Source: Ophthalmolycus amberensis (lineage: Eukaryota; Chordata; Actinopteri; Perciformes; Zoarcidae). From it: a DNA stretch of 64,000 bases. The stretch covers positions 468,501 through 532,500 of the forward strand of contig JAFEUB010001041.1 of the NCBI GenBank assembly GCA_024529925.1, read 5' to 3'. Below the pieces are notes generated by a model, which did no database searches, had not been told where the DNA came from, and saw only the letters and a list, made by a program, of their open reading frames with translations. Every line of letters begins with the position of its first letter. The first letter of the stretch is position 1. Below are positions 1 through 15,700 of this stretch, piece by piece. Position numbers and translations under genes: made by a program.

Positions 1-1055
1 ACTATGTACGTATTACATGTACGTAACGTTTGGTACGAGACTTGCAATACGTTTGAATAGTACTAGAGCATCTGGAAAATGCAGAAGCTTATATTCAGGA
101 AAATATAATGTTCTCAGCTGGTCTGGCTGTGGAACCCACCATCATTCCTTAATGACAAGTCGCGGCCCAAAGTGATGGTCTTATGATTTTACTTTCACAA
201 CTTCCAACGTCTCCTGTGTCATGGTGTGTGGTAATCTCACTCAGTCAGAATGCCCATATTTGATTGGCTGAGCTGCATCACGTGATGTGATTCACTACCC
301 GACTAAGCCTCTGCTGTTAAGTTTTGTTTCACGACAGTCACGTGCTCGCCCACTGACCAATCACAGCACACTCTGCACTCGCGGCAGAGCTGCATGGACA
401 CTGAGCTGCACGTTATGCTGACGTCATTATAGGACGGCTCGCAGGCGCTGACACGTAAAAGAACACGCCCAACATGTCAAACTAAAGACCTGATTGGTTG
501 AACACTATGACAATCAACAATATCGTCCCCATGTACTTTAACCTGCACTGGCTGCAGGTGAGAGTCTGCAGGCCTCTGCCTCTGTTCTACCTAGAGACAC
601 AGAGGTGAAATCTGATTGGATAAAAACTCTACTTAAAACAAGCTGCACTGGAAGCAGAGCAACTGAGGAAGACAGGAGCTGTGCAATGAGAACATAAGAT
701 AATTGGGGAAATATTTTTATGAATTATAATACATGTAGTGTATTTAAGAAAAAATATTAAATTTTAAAATAGATATAACTTTGTGATTCTGTTTAGGCCA
801 GCAGAGAAGGCCTTGCACTGGGTTAGGGTTATATGAGCAGGAATATGTTCAAAGGTACATTGTGGCTATTTACATTATAATATACAAGGAATATAATAAA
901 GGCATGTGTCTTCATGGCACACATTAGTATTGATCCAGTTTCACACATATTTATAGGCAGGTGCTTAGATGTGCACTGATACTGACTGAGCTTTTAGAAA
1001 GAAGTGTGAAGTGAACTTAATCAGCGTTTGTCAGTCCATATGTGTGTGTTTTCAG
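1..1055. other. FCHSD1 intron with a dispersed repeat copy
   Basis: No exon could be recognised left of 1056, although the preceding FCHSD1 exons must lie upstream. Bases 181-297 closely match 15170-15320, including the tract around TTGGCTGAGCTGCATCACGT. A polypyrimidine tract and TTTTCAG just before 1056 form the acceptor of the first exon seen here. Confidence 0.5.
181..297 (+). repeat. Dispersed repeat, copy 1 of 2
   Basis: Shares the order of several blocks with 15170-15320: ATTTTACTTTCACAAC-like, TCATGGTGTGTG-like, AATGCCCATATTTGA and GCTGCATCACGTGATGTGAT. Both copies are on the same strand about 15 kb apart. The family is not identified. Confidence 0.6.
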
Positions 1056-3717
1056 GAGTGTGTTTGCTGTGTGGCGGTCAGTGGTAGATGCTGCAGCTCA
1101 GTCTGCCACATTACGACTAGCCGCTGCAGAGGAATACCGCCAGCTGATTGGGCAAGCCTCCAGAAGTTATCGCAATGCGAAGGACATCCGAGCTAAGAGA
1201 GTGAGAGAGCTGCAGACAGTATAGAAACACACATTAACACACTACACAGAGCCTTTTTTACCAAAGTATACTGTTGGCTGAATGGATATTTTTGCTGTGT
1301 GTGCGTTTGTGTGTGTACGTGTAAGGGCCTGGAGCGGCTCCAGAGGGTACAGGGTGAAGTGGTGGATGCTTTGCAGGAGCTGCACGGGATCAAGAAGAGC
1401 TACCACCAACTCAGTCACAATGCCAATGTTGCCAGAGAGAAAGCTGCTGATGCGCAGACCAGGTATAAACAAAAATGATGATGTAACCCTCCCCCCCCTT
1501 AGCATTTGTAAGTAGGATTATTATTGGCGCCTCTGTCGCATTTGCTCAGGGTCTACTTGCAACATGCACAAGCAGCTTCTCCCCCGCTGCAACCAACCCA
1601 AACTCAAAAGGTGGAGATCACCAAATCCGTATGTGAAGTTGACGGATCCCATTCATTTGAGAGCAAGAGAGCCGGCCGCATGATGGATACAACAGGGGGA
1701 GTTGACTGACCATTCAGCGTATCTAAATTTGCACAATCATTACTCAACCTCAACTTTATGCAAATGAAGTCCTTCCATCGCAATGCAGCAGGCTCGCGGA
1801 ACTCAGATCAAACAAAAATGAATCAATATTCTGTTCCTGCATTGCTTTTATCTCACCTCAAATGTTTTCAATATTTTAGTTAACTGTTCAACTGTAAAAT
1901 GAGAAAGTTTGTGACCCGTCCGCCATATTTAAATCAGTCGAGCCAGAACCAAGCCTCGCCCACCTGCCGTCGCGTCTCTCTGTGTGTTGGTTGGATTTGG
2001 TGGATCTCCAACTTAAGTTTTATGCATATCAATGCGTGGTGACATCATCAAAAGGCAAATGAGAAGATGACATAATCTGGCAGCTTTTAGCTATTTTGGA
2101 GCTAGTGCGAGTTACTATCATTGGAAAGAGTTTGCAACAGTACCAAGTCACAGCTTTGTGCTGTAAATCCAGCATTCATTTTCCCAGGAGATCGCAACTT
2201 ATGGCAGACAGAATTGCATAGTGAAGTGAGGCCTCCTGGGAACCAATCCAAAAGCAGTTGGTGTCAATATTCTAAAGCCATTTCATTGTGCAATCAACAT
2301 TTACTCCATGATGATAAATGAAAGCAAAAAACAAGTCTATTGCTACTTTAAGAGGCACATCCATCCACATACAAGCAATATGTGAGACAGTGTTATGGCG
2401 TGAGAGGAGATGGACTCTGTTTACATCAATGGTGCATAAACAGTCAAAGTTGATGGACAATGTTTTCCTCATGATTCATGTTTTTATGTGAAGAGGTGTC
2501 TTATATGTCATCAATATGTTTTAACTGTCTTCCAGAGCCAGAAAGAGTGAACATGGGATTTTCCACTTTAAAACAGGACTACATAAGATGACTGCTAAGG
2601 TATGAATCTGAAATGAACTATATTATAATATATTGTGTATGTAGGTCTATACAACAGAAATGAACTCTGCTGTTTCTCCCCAAATGGAAGTTTTAGTAAT
2701 AACATTCAACTCAACATATTCCTGATATAAGTCCAGTCGGCTTTATTTATACAGTCTAGCCAAAAATCATAAATTTGCCTTATATTGGAAGGAAATATGA
2801 GGGGAACTAGTCTGACAAATATTCCTGTGCTTCCAGATATGCTCATGAGTGAGCAGGCTTTTAAGTAAAGATAACGTGATTTTCTTTTAGTTTTGCCTCT
2901 TTAAATACACTCAACATCATCAAGAGCACACTATTTGATTTTAATGTTGTCCATGGATGTTTACATTATCGAGGATTGTTCAAAAGCAGGGCCCCGTGGA
3001 ACTGCAGGGCCCTCACCTAGCCTCCAGGATATACTTGATGGCCCAGCTTGTTGTCAAGCTAAATACAGCTCGAGGGATCGAAAAACATGGAAACAATCTC
3101 ACCAAACATTTTCAGCTTCTAACATGTTAGCAAACAGAGTTGTGCTAGTGTCCACCTGATTAATGTGAGTCCAATATTCTCTTTCCTTTGAGTTTCCAGT
3201 GTGTTTTCCTTTAGCTCCTGAGGGACACATCTGTCTCTTTAGCTGCTAAATGCTCCACTATATTCCCCTACTAGTCGCTGACTGTCCCGGTGTGTCCAGA
3301 CCTTTAAGATAAAACAATAAACTGAAATGGGCTGAAATACATTTGGTGTCAGAGTCGGATATGTTTAAATTATGCGGCAGCTTATTACAAATTACACACT
3401 GAGTATCCATTATCAAATAGTCTTAAAACACTCTGACTTTAGGTGACTCTAAGTTGTCATAAATTCAGTTTAATAGAGAACTCTAAGTGGTTTACAGTGA
3501 TTCTATATATTTGTTCCTCTTTTCATGTTAAAGTTTGTGATGTTTGATGCATGTTTCACTTGAACTAAAAGATGATGTGTGAACAGCTCAGTGCCAGGTT
3601 GAGAGAGTGCGACAACCGCTTGACTGAAGTTCGTAATGAGTATCTGCTGGCGTTATCAGCAGTCAATGGCCATCATCAACACTACTACACCAACGACCTC
3701 CCACATATAATGGAGGT

Positions 3718-3776
<59 letters not shown>

Positions 3777-6700
3777 CAGGAAGCCAGTTTGGGTCGTGTA
3801 TCTCATAAAATAGTTACCACATAATTTCCTGACGTATTTTCTCTGTACAGTGCACAAAACACAGCCTACTTTCCCCTTATTCACTTAATCTGTACATTTC
3901 CAGCCTGGTCTCCAAAAAATGACGTTTCCATACATGAAACTGCATTTCTCGAGGGAACTTATTCTCTACCAAATCACCCAGAGATAGCAGTTTGTGTGTG
4001 AAACCGAGTCAAAGTTGGCTTATTTTAATTTAAGTCCGGGAGGAGACCAGGGCGGGGCCACGCCCAAAGCACACAGACACATACAGAGACACAGGAACAC
4101 AGGAGGCACAGCCTCACCCTGACAAGTCTGCTGTAACAATGAGTAAATCAAGTGAGAATGTCCATTAAAACAAACACAGGACTTTCACCCAGGAGACCGT
4201 CCATGTACCGTCTAAAAACCAAAAGTCAGTGTTGACTTTATCATTTTTTCTGGCTGAACTGGGTATCAGCATACGCATCAGACCAAGTCTGAAAGGGCCA
4301 AGCCTTTGCTCTTGTTCTCCCTGCACACGTGAAGATTCATAAGAAAAATAATTTAATGATTTACCTTTTCCAGACTTTCAAGACCTAATGGATTGAATTC
4401 TGATGATATAAAGAGTCACTTTGGGGGGTTGAAATGCTTCGCAAAACGAGTCAGTGTTTTACAGATTGTGTATGGGAAAAACTGCATCTGTGCTAAAATC
4501 ACAGCACAGCCTAGCATTGGACTTGAATGCATCGTCTGCCATGTATAGTCTGTTGCACATTCTATACTTGGTAGAAACTTGCGAACCATAGAAAATATAC
4601 ATAATGAACTGAGGACTGCGGATGCGGTGGTGGCGTTCAAAAGGGGCCCAGCAGCAATTTTTCCTTGGGGCCTCCGACATGATATTCCAGTCAGGCATTG
4701 TTGGATAAGAGCTGGAGTGTTGAAAATGGTGGCAAAACAACTTGAAATAATGAAAACTGTCACTTGTACTCTATTTCTCTCATCAGCAAATGGACGGTGA
4801 TGTTTACGATGATTTAAGAAGCCATTTTACCCTGCTGTGTGGGGCAGAGATGGACACCTGTCTTGCTGTACACACACTATACAGCACGATATGGGAGAGT
4901 GTTGCCAAGGTATGTCTGTATATGTGCATACAGTGTTACTTGTGTTCTGTCTCCAGTAAAGCATTCAGTCGTTTTGTCATGTCATGGGGCGGCCGTGGCT
5001 CATGGGGTAGAGGGGGACGTCCGGGAACCACAAGGTTGGCAGTTTGATCCCTGGCTGCTACGAGTCCTGGGCCAAAGTGCCCAGAACTCCAAATTGCTCC
5101 CTGGGCGCTTCACAGCAGCCCACTGCTCCTAACATGCTAAGGATGGGTCAAATGCAGGCCAATTTTCATATATGTACCTCATGTAAAGGACGGTTGAAAT
5201 AAAGTTAAATTTCATAGTTTGCAAAAGTCCACCTAAGGAGGAGGTCACGGGGGATGGATGGATGGGTCAAGCAAACACAGGACATTCACCCAGGAGGCTC
5301 CTGTGTGAAGCCAAATGTCATCTTTGACTCAACGTAAAGGTGCCACATACAAGATTGGAAGCATTTCTATTGCCTCTCAACAGCTGTCATCATTTTGACG
5401 GCTAAGCCTGAGGGGGAATCGAAAGGTGGGCACTACGCTACCGCGTCAACGCATTCGATTGGGACTGCATCATCATCTGTACCTGTCGTACGAGTGAGTG
5501 CAGAGCGGCGGTCGTGAGCTAGACAGTGGGGCCGCTCACATACACAGACATGCACAGACATGCACGAGACATTACTTCACATTACTTATCTTTACACAGC
5601 AAATGTTTTCCAGCTATATTAATGCTCTGAATATCAAATGTATCACCTTTAAGAAACAAACATACTCACTTTTTGCTCTAATGTTTTACTAAACCTACCA
5701 AGTAGTTTCTTTGTTAACCACATGTTCATAACTGCAACCGTAGCGCAAAAGACAATACGTTTGCCTCGGAATGTAATTGAGAGCGCAGTTTAGTTGAATG
5801 GGAACAAAGTTTTGTCGGAGACTGTTTGTCCAGCGTGGCTCCTGTGAAACCAGACATAAGACATTTCTCACCTTGTCTCTTGAAAGACGGGGGTGGAGGC
5901 AGAGGGCTGGAGGCAAGGTTGGCAGATTGGGAAAAAGCAGGAATGCAGAAAGAAGTAAAAAAAACAAATTAAACAACCTTTTCTTAAATGTAAGGGAAAT
6001 GAGAGACGCAAGAAAAGTTGGAAGATAATAGCATACAAGTACATACAAAGAATGGGGCAATAGCTAAGAGAGGCTTACTGGTACATGTAGGTACAAGAAA
6101 CAAAAGTTTACATAAGAAAATTCAACACATACACAAAATGTCTGAACTAATGTCGCAACTTGGTGAAATCTCATAAGTTGTTCCCTTCAAAATGTGAGTG
6201 TTTGGAAAGCATTTTAACACTTGGGTCTTAATTTGTATGACGTATGAAGGGTGGCACAGATGAAAACATTGTTTTTTTGTCCACTCACACCCAAGTGATA
6301 CAGGTCAGTTTGGTATCCAGTTAGGTTTGAAACATGACTGCTATGTGCTGTTTTGGTTGCTTGAGGTGCCCACAGACCTTTTCTCTGTTGTCAGAGCATA
6401 CCTTTCCAAACCTCTCTTACAAATTGTGGATCTTTTTTTCCCAAACGGATAAGGGAGGAGGAATTGTTTTGTTTGTTCATGATTAACATTGATTGGTTGC
6501 TGTATTGTCAGGTGACCAGAGAGAGAAACATTCTGCAGTTTCTTCAAGAATCTGTCGTCTTCAGCAAAAGCCCTGAATTCATCTTCCAGCCAGCTCCACA
6601 TGACAAGGTGTGCTTGAGTGTTTGTGTGGGAACTCCGGGGGAACTCATTTAGATATTGGATGGAATTGACAAGATTGTTCATCATTAAGCCAAAACAATA

Positions 6701-9700
6701 AATAAGCATGGGTGCATGTGTGTGCATGTGAAGGTGTGGGTATAATAACATTCATAGAATAACTTTATGATATAAGGCTTGTGTTGAGTTGCACTATGCA
6801 GATGGGTACAAGATGACACATGGAAAGCTTAAGAATGAAGAATACGTTTGTCTCTCTTTTGTACAGGTGTCTGCTCTACAGGAGGTTTGTGCTTCAGAAG
6901 CAGAGGGCTGGCTGGTTAAGGAGGCCAAGAAATGGGCTACAAAAGCTGCTAAAGACTACAAGATCGTCACCCATGGAGAGAGGGTGAGACTCTGATTTCA
7001 AAGTTGGGAAGATACTCCTGAGCTAATGAATGCTTGTAGCAGTGGCCCTCAGAATTCTTTCTTCTGGAAATACAGCTTTCTCTAAAAGTTATTATTAGGG
7101 CCCGAGCACCGACGTAGTCGGAGCGGCGGACCTATTGTTCTTCAAATGTTTATTATTATTATTATTAGGGCCCGAGCACCGACGTAGTCGGAGCGGAGGA
7201 CCTATTGTTCTTCAAATGTTTATTATTATTATTATTAGGGCCCGAGCACCGACGTAGTCGGAGCGGCGGACCTATTGTTCTTCAAATGTTTATTATTATT
7301 ATTATTCGGGCCCGAGCACCGACGTAGTCGGAGCGGAGGACCGATTGTTCTTCAAATGTTTATTATTATTAGGGCCTGAGCACCGACGTCAAGATGTTCT
7401 ACATTTGTCTGACAGGTTTTGTAAACTTTTCAGACTGTAGAGGCTGATGAAATACAAATTATGTTAATAGAGTTGTTAAATACAAGAATTAAAAATGTGT
7501 TAAAGTCAGATTGGTTTAAATTCACTCCACCATTCTATTACAGACAATGTGTGTTTGAGTCAAACCTCTTGTGACAAACAGCTCAAAGAAACTCTTTGAT
7601 CTTAATTGATTAAAACATGATGTGATCATATTTAATCATACTGTTGTGTTTACAGAAGAGATATAATATAGTTGTAGTGGCCATTTGTCGGCTAAATCAA
7701 ACTTAAACAAATAATAATCTAACGCCACTGATGCACCGTGGTCGGTATTTTTACGCAGCCAGAAGAGAGTGAAATGTCCAAGCAGGATTCCATTTTGTGT
7801 ATTTATTAAATAAAGCAAATAAAACAAGCAAACAAACTAACTAACAAAACTCCTATCGTGCTGTTTCTCCTGTCCTGTGCAGTGCAATGCTGCTGTGCAG
7901 CTGGTAAAAACTATACGCCCACCCCGGTGCATGCTGGTCCCATCTTTCTACTCGTTTAAATAGCAACAGGTGCCCACAGTAATTACCCAAAAAATAATAT
8001 AACTAAACAAATTACTATTAAAGAGAAAAATAATCTTAATAGATGAAACATCTACAATAATTAAACAATACTACTTATAAATGAAATAACAAAATACAAT
8101 ATCAAATAAATAGCTCCAACAATAGTTGTATATAATATGAGCAACAATTTGGACCTGCTCAAAGATCTGGAGACAAGATTAGGGACCACTGTTTGTATAT
8201 TAACTGTTTTGATTTATCAGTTCATATACAAACAGTGGTCCCGAAAAGTTTACAAAACCTGTCAGACAAATGTAGAACATCCTGCGATGTAGTGGAGTAG
8301 TGTTTAGTGGCGGATTGAAAACCACCTCTAACAGATCTAGCGTCTGTGTCAGAGTGATACTCTGACAAAAAGAAAAACTACTCGCGAGCGAGCAGGTTTA
8401 AGCTTCGCGAGCGACTGTTGCTCGCGCGAGAGTGAATTCTGCTCGCGGGAGACGGAATTTTGTTCGCGGAGTGATGTAAAAGCGCTCGTCAAAGTAAAAT
8501 ACGGGCGCGGCTGTTTGATTTTCGTGCGCGTGATCTCATTTGCGCTCTCGGATTTTGACAGTGATTTGCCTTCATACAGGTTCCCCATTCACATTTGCTG
8601 GACACACAGGCAGACTTTTGTGATCATTACAACAGTAGGTTCTCAAACCATGTCAGTGGGCATTAGTATAAATGATCTGTCCAGAGCTTCTTCATGACAG
8701 TCAGGTTAAATGTTACAATGAATGCTTCACACTACAAGTCTAAAGTTACAGAAGAGTTTAAAATGAAAACAGGTGTTAAATTAAAGTGTTCAAGTAACAG
8801 CAAATGGCACTACTGTTCTGTTAACTTTCATGTAAGTCCAAATACAATCAGCAGGGACACTGCAGGGAGTTGAACCCCATCCCAGTAAACTGACAGTCTG
8901 TTACGTTACAAACACTGAAGCACATTCACACATTCATTTTCTTAATGATCTTAACAGGCTTACAGTTATGATTGTATCAGATGTACTCAAAACATTTGAG
9001 GCTTAAGACCTGGCAACATGATCTTGTTACGCTGCTGGTCGACGCAGGAAATATCATCTAACTCATGCACGCAGTGTGTGATGGTCACAATGCATGGCCA
9101 CATCACCCAGAGTCCTGCCAGTACCCTCAACGTGCGTGAAGTTGCGAGGGCCCGATCAATGCTGCTTGCAGCTTTAATTATTATTATAACTGGATTCATG
9201 TACTATGGGCAGGCCATAAAAAATAATGTTTATGGCCAGAGAATTGTTCATCTCTGTCTTTTTTTCTCTGTCAGGCTCGACAGATGTTAGAGAGTCGGTT
9301 GAAGCTCTTGTCAGGGGACACGGGGTACAGTGTGGAGCAGAAAATAGCAGAGGTGCAGGACAGTGTCAGGAAGGCCAAGGTAATAAAAAATCCAACATGT
9401 CAGTTAATCACTTCTACTCTTCACCTCGTCCTGTTACCATTCGGCTCTCAGTATCTCCCTCCTTCTTTAATGTATAGAAGAAAGCACATCAATTGATAAA
9501 GCATATGAAAAATACAGTTTTTATTCAAAATGAACAACAACATTTAGTCAAAGAATACCAATTATCTATCTAAGATGTTTCTACTCAAAGTCTGCGGAAG
9601 TCCATGTATAGAGGAGGTCGGAGTGGACAGATACATCTGTAAGAAACAAATCTGAAGAAAACGATGATGTGCTGGCAGAAAGTTATTGTAAAAGGCAAAT

Positions 9701-12700
9701 AAACAGGACTTTCAGAGATCGCTGGTCATGTCCCAACCAAAAGTCTACTTAATTCACATCCATAACTTAAATTATGTCACAAACATAGTTATTTTAAGCT
9801 AAACCACTTCTTACAAGACCTTACCATGTAGGTTTGTTGCCTGAATTTATTTTTTTATTTTTTTTGAAGACGTTAACTGTGTTTAAATCTGCAAGCATAA
9901 TCCGGGAGAAAATATGTTTCACGTAAATGAGAATGCTGTTTAGTTGTACGCAAACATGAATTTTAGGAGACAGGGTTAAAAGATGTGGAACTGCTCCCTG
10001 AACGTTTCGTAAACCTTTCTTTGATGATGGTAATTAGTGTCAGAGCTTAGCAACACTGTGTATCTGACAACCCAGATGTCAGAACAGAGTCAGTACCAGA
10101 GTCTGACCAAATATATTTCCCCATTCAACATTGGACTACTAACTAATAATTCATCACATATAGCCTCCTTTTTTGTGGGAAGAAATATTCCAGTTCTAAA
10201 AAGACCTTCTCTTCAACAAATATTCAAAGTTCAACCACAGAAAACACTTTCTTTGTGCTCCAGTGCTTAACAGATATCTACAAAACAAGTATTAAACACC
10301 ATTTGCACATCTGCCAACGTAGTTCTCCTACGTACACCAGCAAAATTAAGGAAAGTAAAAAGTTCATAGTGAAGCACCGGACCTCGTGCTAATTTGACAA
10401 TTTGAATTTGAGAACAAAACCCAGCTGCTGTCTGTGTGTGTGATTGTCTGACTGACTGTGCGTCTTGTTTTCTTCCTGTCTCAGCTCAGTAGGGTGAAGG
10501 CAGAAGCCCGTCTGGCATTGTTGTCTGACAGCGTCACAGGAGTTGAGATGTGGCTTCACAACGCCATGAACCAGGCAGAGGAGGAGCTGGAGAGGGAGAG
10601 ACGCCTCAGTGAACAGAGGAAGTCTACGGAGGACGCTTCAGTATGCAAACACACACAGACCCAGGAATTTCCAAAAAAAGTCCACTGTATTTGTATTATC
10701 AAATAATACTCAAACTGGAAGAAATGGGGCATTTGTTGGGGATTATTTTCAGTCGTGAAGTAGCTGCAGGACGTTTTCTGTAGGATTGAGTCAACACAAA
10801 CAATGTGTGTGTTCAAAAATGGAGCTCTATGGCACAGAGAAAGGTGATGTATCAGGCTTTGATACACACACACACTCCTTGTTCGTAGGATACAATCATT
10901 GTTGGTTTTGGCTGTTAATGGGACTTGTTGATAATAGTGAAAATATAGAATTTCACCAGACATCTCCTTTAAGTCAAATCTGTCAACAACTGATCCAGTC
11001 GGAAAAAAGACATGCTGGTCATTGAGAGATGAAAACATTGTGTTTATTGAAAAAATGAAATTCCATTGCTCAGCGAGTTGGGCTTCTAATTTAAACTAAA
11101 AATAACAAAGAAGGGTAAGATTTGGAGGATGTACCATATTGAGAAGAATATGTGAGATACCTTGCCTACTCATGGACAAGTTTCCATTGTGTGTCTTTTT
11201 AGGAGGATGAGTTTGAGCTGACTGACATTGAGGACTACGATGATGAGAACGGAGACATCTTTGCAGATCCAGTGTCAGCATCGGGAGTTTGTATTTACCC
11301 TGCAGCCTGCAGAGTTGTCTATAGCTATCAGGTAGAGATCAATGAAATATTCTACAGTTAAGAGGTGGTTTACCTTTGCAAAAGAAGCAAACCATCTTTA
11401 ATCTTAGGGTCGGGGCTTCACGTGGTTCCATTCAGAACTCCCTCCATGCTTTTGAAATGAACAAAACCTTCTCAACATGACAACTTGACACCTCTCTTTT
11501 TCCTGTGGTCATGACAATATATGGGAAAGTAAAGTCGAGTTATCGGCCAGAATATTTAGAGAAATCAACAAGGTAACTAGAAAAAGTATATCAGATGTTG
11601 TTCAAAGATAAAAGGTCATGCCTATCCGACACAGTGTTGACCTTCTCTGAAATCTGTGTAAACTTATGGAAAAGATACAGAATGTTGTATTTTGAGAAAA
11701 TCTTCAGAAAAAAATTACAAATTGAACTGCAGTTGTTTTCAACAAAGGCTGCTGCCTGGACAGTGTTTTATCCTGTATATATATTGCTGCAGTTGGACAA
11801 TTCATAATGACAAAAGCATGTTACTTCCTGTAGGCCAGCCAGTCAGATGAGCTGTCAATCATGGAAGGGGAAGAGCTTCAAGTGATTGAGGATGGAGACA
11901 TGGAGGACTGGCTGAAGGTAGTTTGGTAGTTTGGTTTGGTTACATTGTAACCTTTCAAGGTATATACACAGAATGATCCCCTGCTGCCAGTATACACAGA
12001 TACTTCTATAAGACACACTGGCTTGCCTAGCCACGCCCTGCGGTCCTTCCACTCAGTTACATGTCCATGTATTGGTTAACTCTGTAAACCTCTCCGTGAG
12101 GAGAGTGCAGCCCACAAGCCCAGTTCACAAAACAACAAATAACAAACAAACTATGTACTTTACATACCAACCAGGTCAAGACCCCGTAGAACCAAAGGCC
12201 AAGCCTGAGAGGCCAACGTTATTACAGGAGGTCTGCAAGAAAACCGTAAGCCGCAGCCATCGGTCATTACGAACACAACCTACGGGTCTGCCCACATAAG
12301 TTACTGTTACTAAGCAATCAAACTCAATTCCCCAGGATCCTTTAGCCCTAAACTCAGCCTATGAACTCAACGTTTACAATAACAGGATACTATGATCTGT
12401 GACCCAAGACTTCATCAGGTTAACAAAACCCACTGTGCTGTTGCGTCCTGCCTCTTAACTCTGCTCTTTCTTTGGTCTCTACCTCTTCTCCTGTACAGCA
12501 GAAGTGGAGGTCAGCTCTCTTCTGTCCCCGGCTCCTCACCATGTGATGGATTTCTGACCACCATGTAGTCTGCTTTCCACCTTATAGCCACTAGATGGTG
12601 CCATAGCTACCACTCTTTCACAGGAAGTTACTCTCCATCGTGTAGAGCAGCACTCTATTTGGCAAGTGTACTGTCCAAGCTACACCACAAGGCAACGCAA

Positions 12701-15700
12701 CATCATAGCCAATGTTTTTTGCTTCGTTCGACTAGACAATCTGTTTAGTAAATGGTAAATGGACTTGTATCGCATTTCTAGTCTTCTGACCACTCAAAGC
12801 GCTTTAACACTACTTGTCCATTCAACCATCCACACACTGATGGCAGGGTCTACCATGCAACCTGCCCATAAGGACTGTCTAATCATTCATACCCACTCAT
12901 ACACCACAGGCACATCCTACGGGAGCAAGTTGGGGTTAAGTGTCTTGCCCAAGGACACATCGACATGGACTAGCGGAACTGGGGATCGAACCGCCAATTC
13001 TTCGATTGCAGGGCATTGTTGTTCGACTGAGCCACAGTCGCACAACAATGTAGAGCATTTGATTTTTTCCCTAGCCCATCAGAAGGTTGAGTTTCAGCGA
13101 TTGTAGGACAGGAACATAATCGTCACTCACTGACAGGTGTGATGCACAGACAGAGAAGAAAGATTGTTAAAATGCTTGATTCTGATCTTTCACAGGAAAA
13201 CCAGCCTTACCTCACCCTTACCACAGGCCAACGGTTGTGTGACAAACGGCTGCATGACAACAGTGAGCGCAAACACCATGTCCACCAATGGCCTTTGTAG
13301 ATAGGCATTCACACAATAGAAGTGTTAAAGGCCAAATTCTGGCCCAGATTTGGTGTGATCATCGAATAGACCAGCCAGACAATGACCGCAGCACAGTTCA
13401 GATTGTGGTCATAGTCTGACAGAGTGACAGCGCCTCTGAATGCCTCCCTGCCTCTCGCTACATGGAGCGTTACAGCCCTGAGCCACGAGTTATGTACAAG
13501 AGCTCCAGAGTTCACTTCTCACTGGTACTCGTCAATACATGGCTATGCTTTACTTTTCTTGCAGTTACAAAGGCAACTTGAGTTTGTTAGCAACAGCAAA
13601 ACTCAATAATGCTGAGCCCAGTTAGAGCCAGACATCTTACTATTGGTTGATGAAACTAAATGGTGATTGGTCATGATACAATTAGTCGATAGAACTAAAT
13701 GCTGATTGGACTATGACACCACTGTCGAACTTTAACAGTACACTTGGACCAGCTCCTTGATAGTATCTTGTCAAGAGATCACTGGTGCAGATGCTTTACT
13801 GACACACAATTCTGACCCTAACTAGTCATACACATGTCCATATCAGTGTAGGTGCCACTCTCTCTGCATCTCACCATATACATTTACATTTCTAACATTC
13901 ATGTTCTTCTGACTAACCTGGTAAAAAGCTGAGAAATGCTGGTTATGTATTTTATACATTGCCATTATGATTGTTCAACTGGATTTTGGTCTGTAACTTT
14001 GATTGTTGCTGCCTAGCCAAGATAGATTGTGTCAACAAGTTGAGTGAACTGACAAAAGTCTTTGTCCCCGAGGTTTGAGCTGTACAACTTTCAAGCTGTT
14101 TCCAAGAAGCTGAGAACTCTTTAAACCTTTGAGTTGCTCTAAAGGACTGCGGCCGGAAGCCTAACCTTAAGACCAAAAGGGGGAAGTTAGGACTCACCAC
14201 TAAACATGGTGACTGAGGCATCAAACTCAATTTCCCAGGATCCTTAAGCCCTAAACTCTGCCAATGGACTCAACATTTACTGTAACAGGATATTGTAATC
14301 TGTGACCCATGACTTCAAAACCTGCAGCGCCTCAGCGTCTGCCTATTTTCCCATGTTTCTTTGATGTCCTCCCCTTTGTCTCCACTTCCGGAGTGGAGGT
14401 CAGCTCTATTCTGCCGTGGCTCATCGATCCACGTGGTGGATCTCTGACCAATGTATAGTCTGCTCTCCACCTTCCACTGGAGTTCCGACTGCAGGTTGAA
14501 AGCAGCAGCAAAGCCAGATCTGGGTCTGTTCGCGGTGGGTGGTTGCTGTAGGAGGCCCCACTGAATTCTGACCTGAGGTGCTTCTGGTGAACCTGCAAGA
14601 TTTTGTGCCACTGATGATTTAGGTTTAGGAGTACAGAAATAAATATATTCTTGCTTATGGTCTCATTTACTTGTGTAGGTCTTATAAAGGCATCAGTATT
14701 CAATTGAGACTGTTTCATAACCACTGTAGTGGCAGCTCATTTTACCATCCTTCTTGGCCACTTCTTGCAGGATGTAAAGGGTTCTGACTTGCGTAGACTA
14801 CCATGTGCTCTTGAAGGCTAAACTTTTCTTGTTAGCTGTCCAATGATGAGGCTCGTAGCTCGTAGTTAAAAGTAGTTTTATTCCATGTAAACAAAAAATA
14901 AACAATTTCCTTATGCAATAACTGGAGTACCAAAATATTGACCTTATGCTGGCTATAACTAAAAAGTCTTTTAGTTATCAGTTCATTAGTTCAGCTCAAA
15001 AACGGATAACTTTTTAGTTATCAGTTCATTCAGGCCACAACATTATATTTTTCTCATCTTCTAAAAAGAGAAAGTAGTGTGGGAAGAATTCACTTATATG
15101 AGTGTCCAGTCAGAGTGTAATGACTCTGGTCTCTCTGGCCATTCTTCTCATTTGGAAATCGTCCTATGATTTGACTTTCACAACTCACACTTCAATAGTC
15201 CTGCTCTGCTGTCGATATCCTCCCTGTGTGTCACGGTGTGTGTACATCTCACTCAAGTCAGGAAACTTGTCCGAATGCCCATATTTGACTGGCTGAGCTG
15301 CATCACGTGATGTGATTCACAACGCATTGGTCGGTGTTTTTCCTGCACCGCTGAACAAGTGCCGTAAATGCTGGAATAATTCCGCTGCATAAAAAATGCC
15401 CGTCAAAATAAAATCACATTTTATTTTTTATTTTGTCAGGCAAAGGCTCGCGACCCACTGAAAACAGGTCCCGCGACCCACCAGTTGAGAATCACTGGAA
15501 TAGAGGAGCCTTTATCTTAATGGGGCAAAAACACACATTTTACAACATGACCTTAACTTTATTATATGGTAAACATTCTAAAGGGCATAACACACATACT
15601 TTGGCAATAAACATAAAATACAAAAACTGTGAAGAATACAAGATGGCTCTTACAACCACTTAAAAGTTCCTCCCAGTAACAAAAACAACATTCTTTATTT

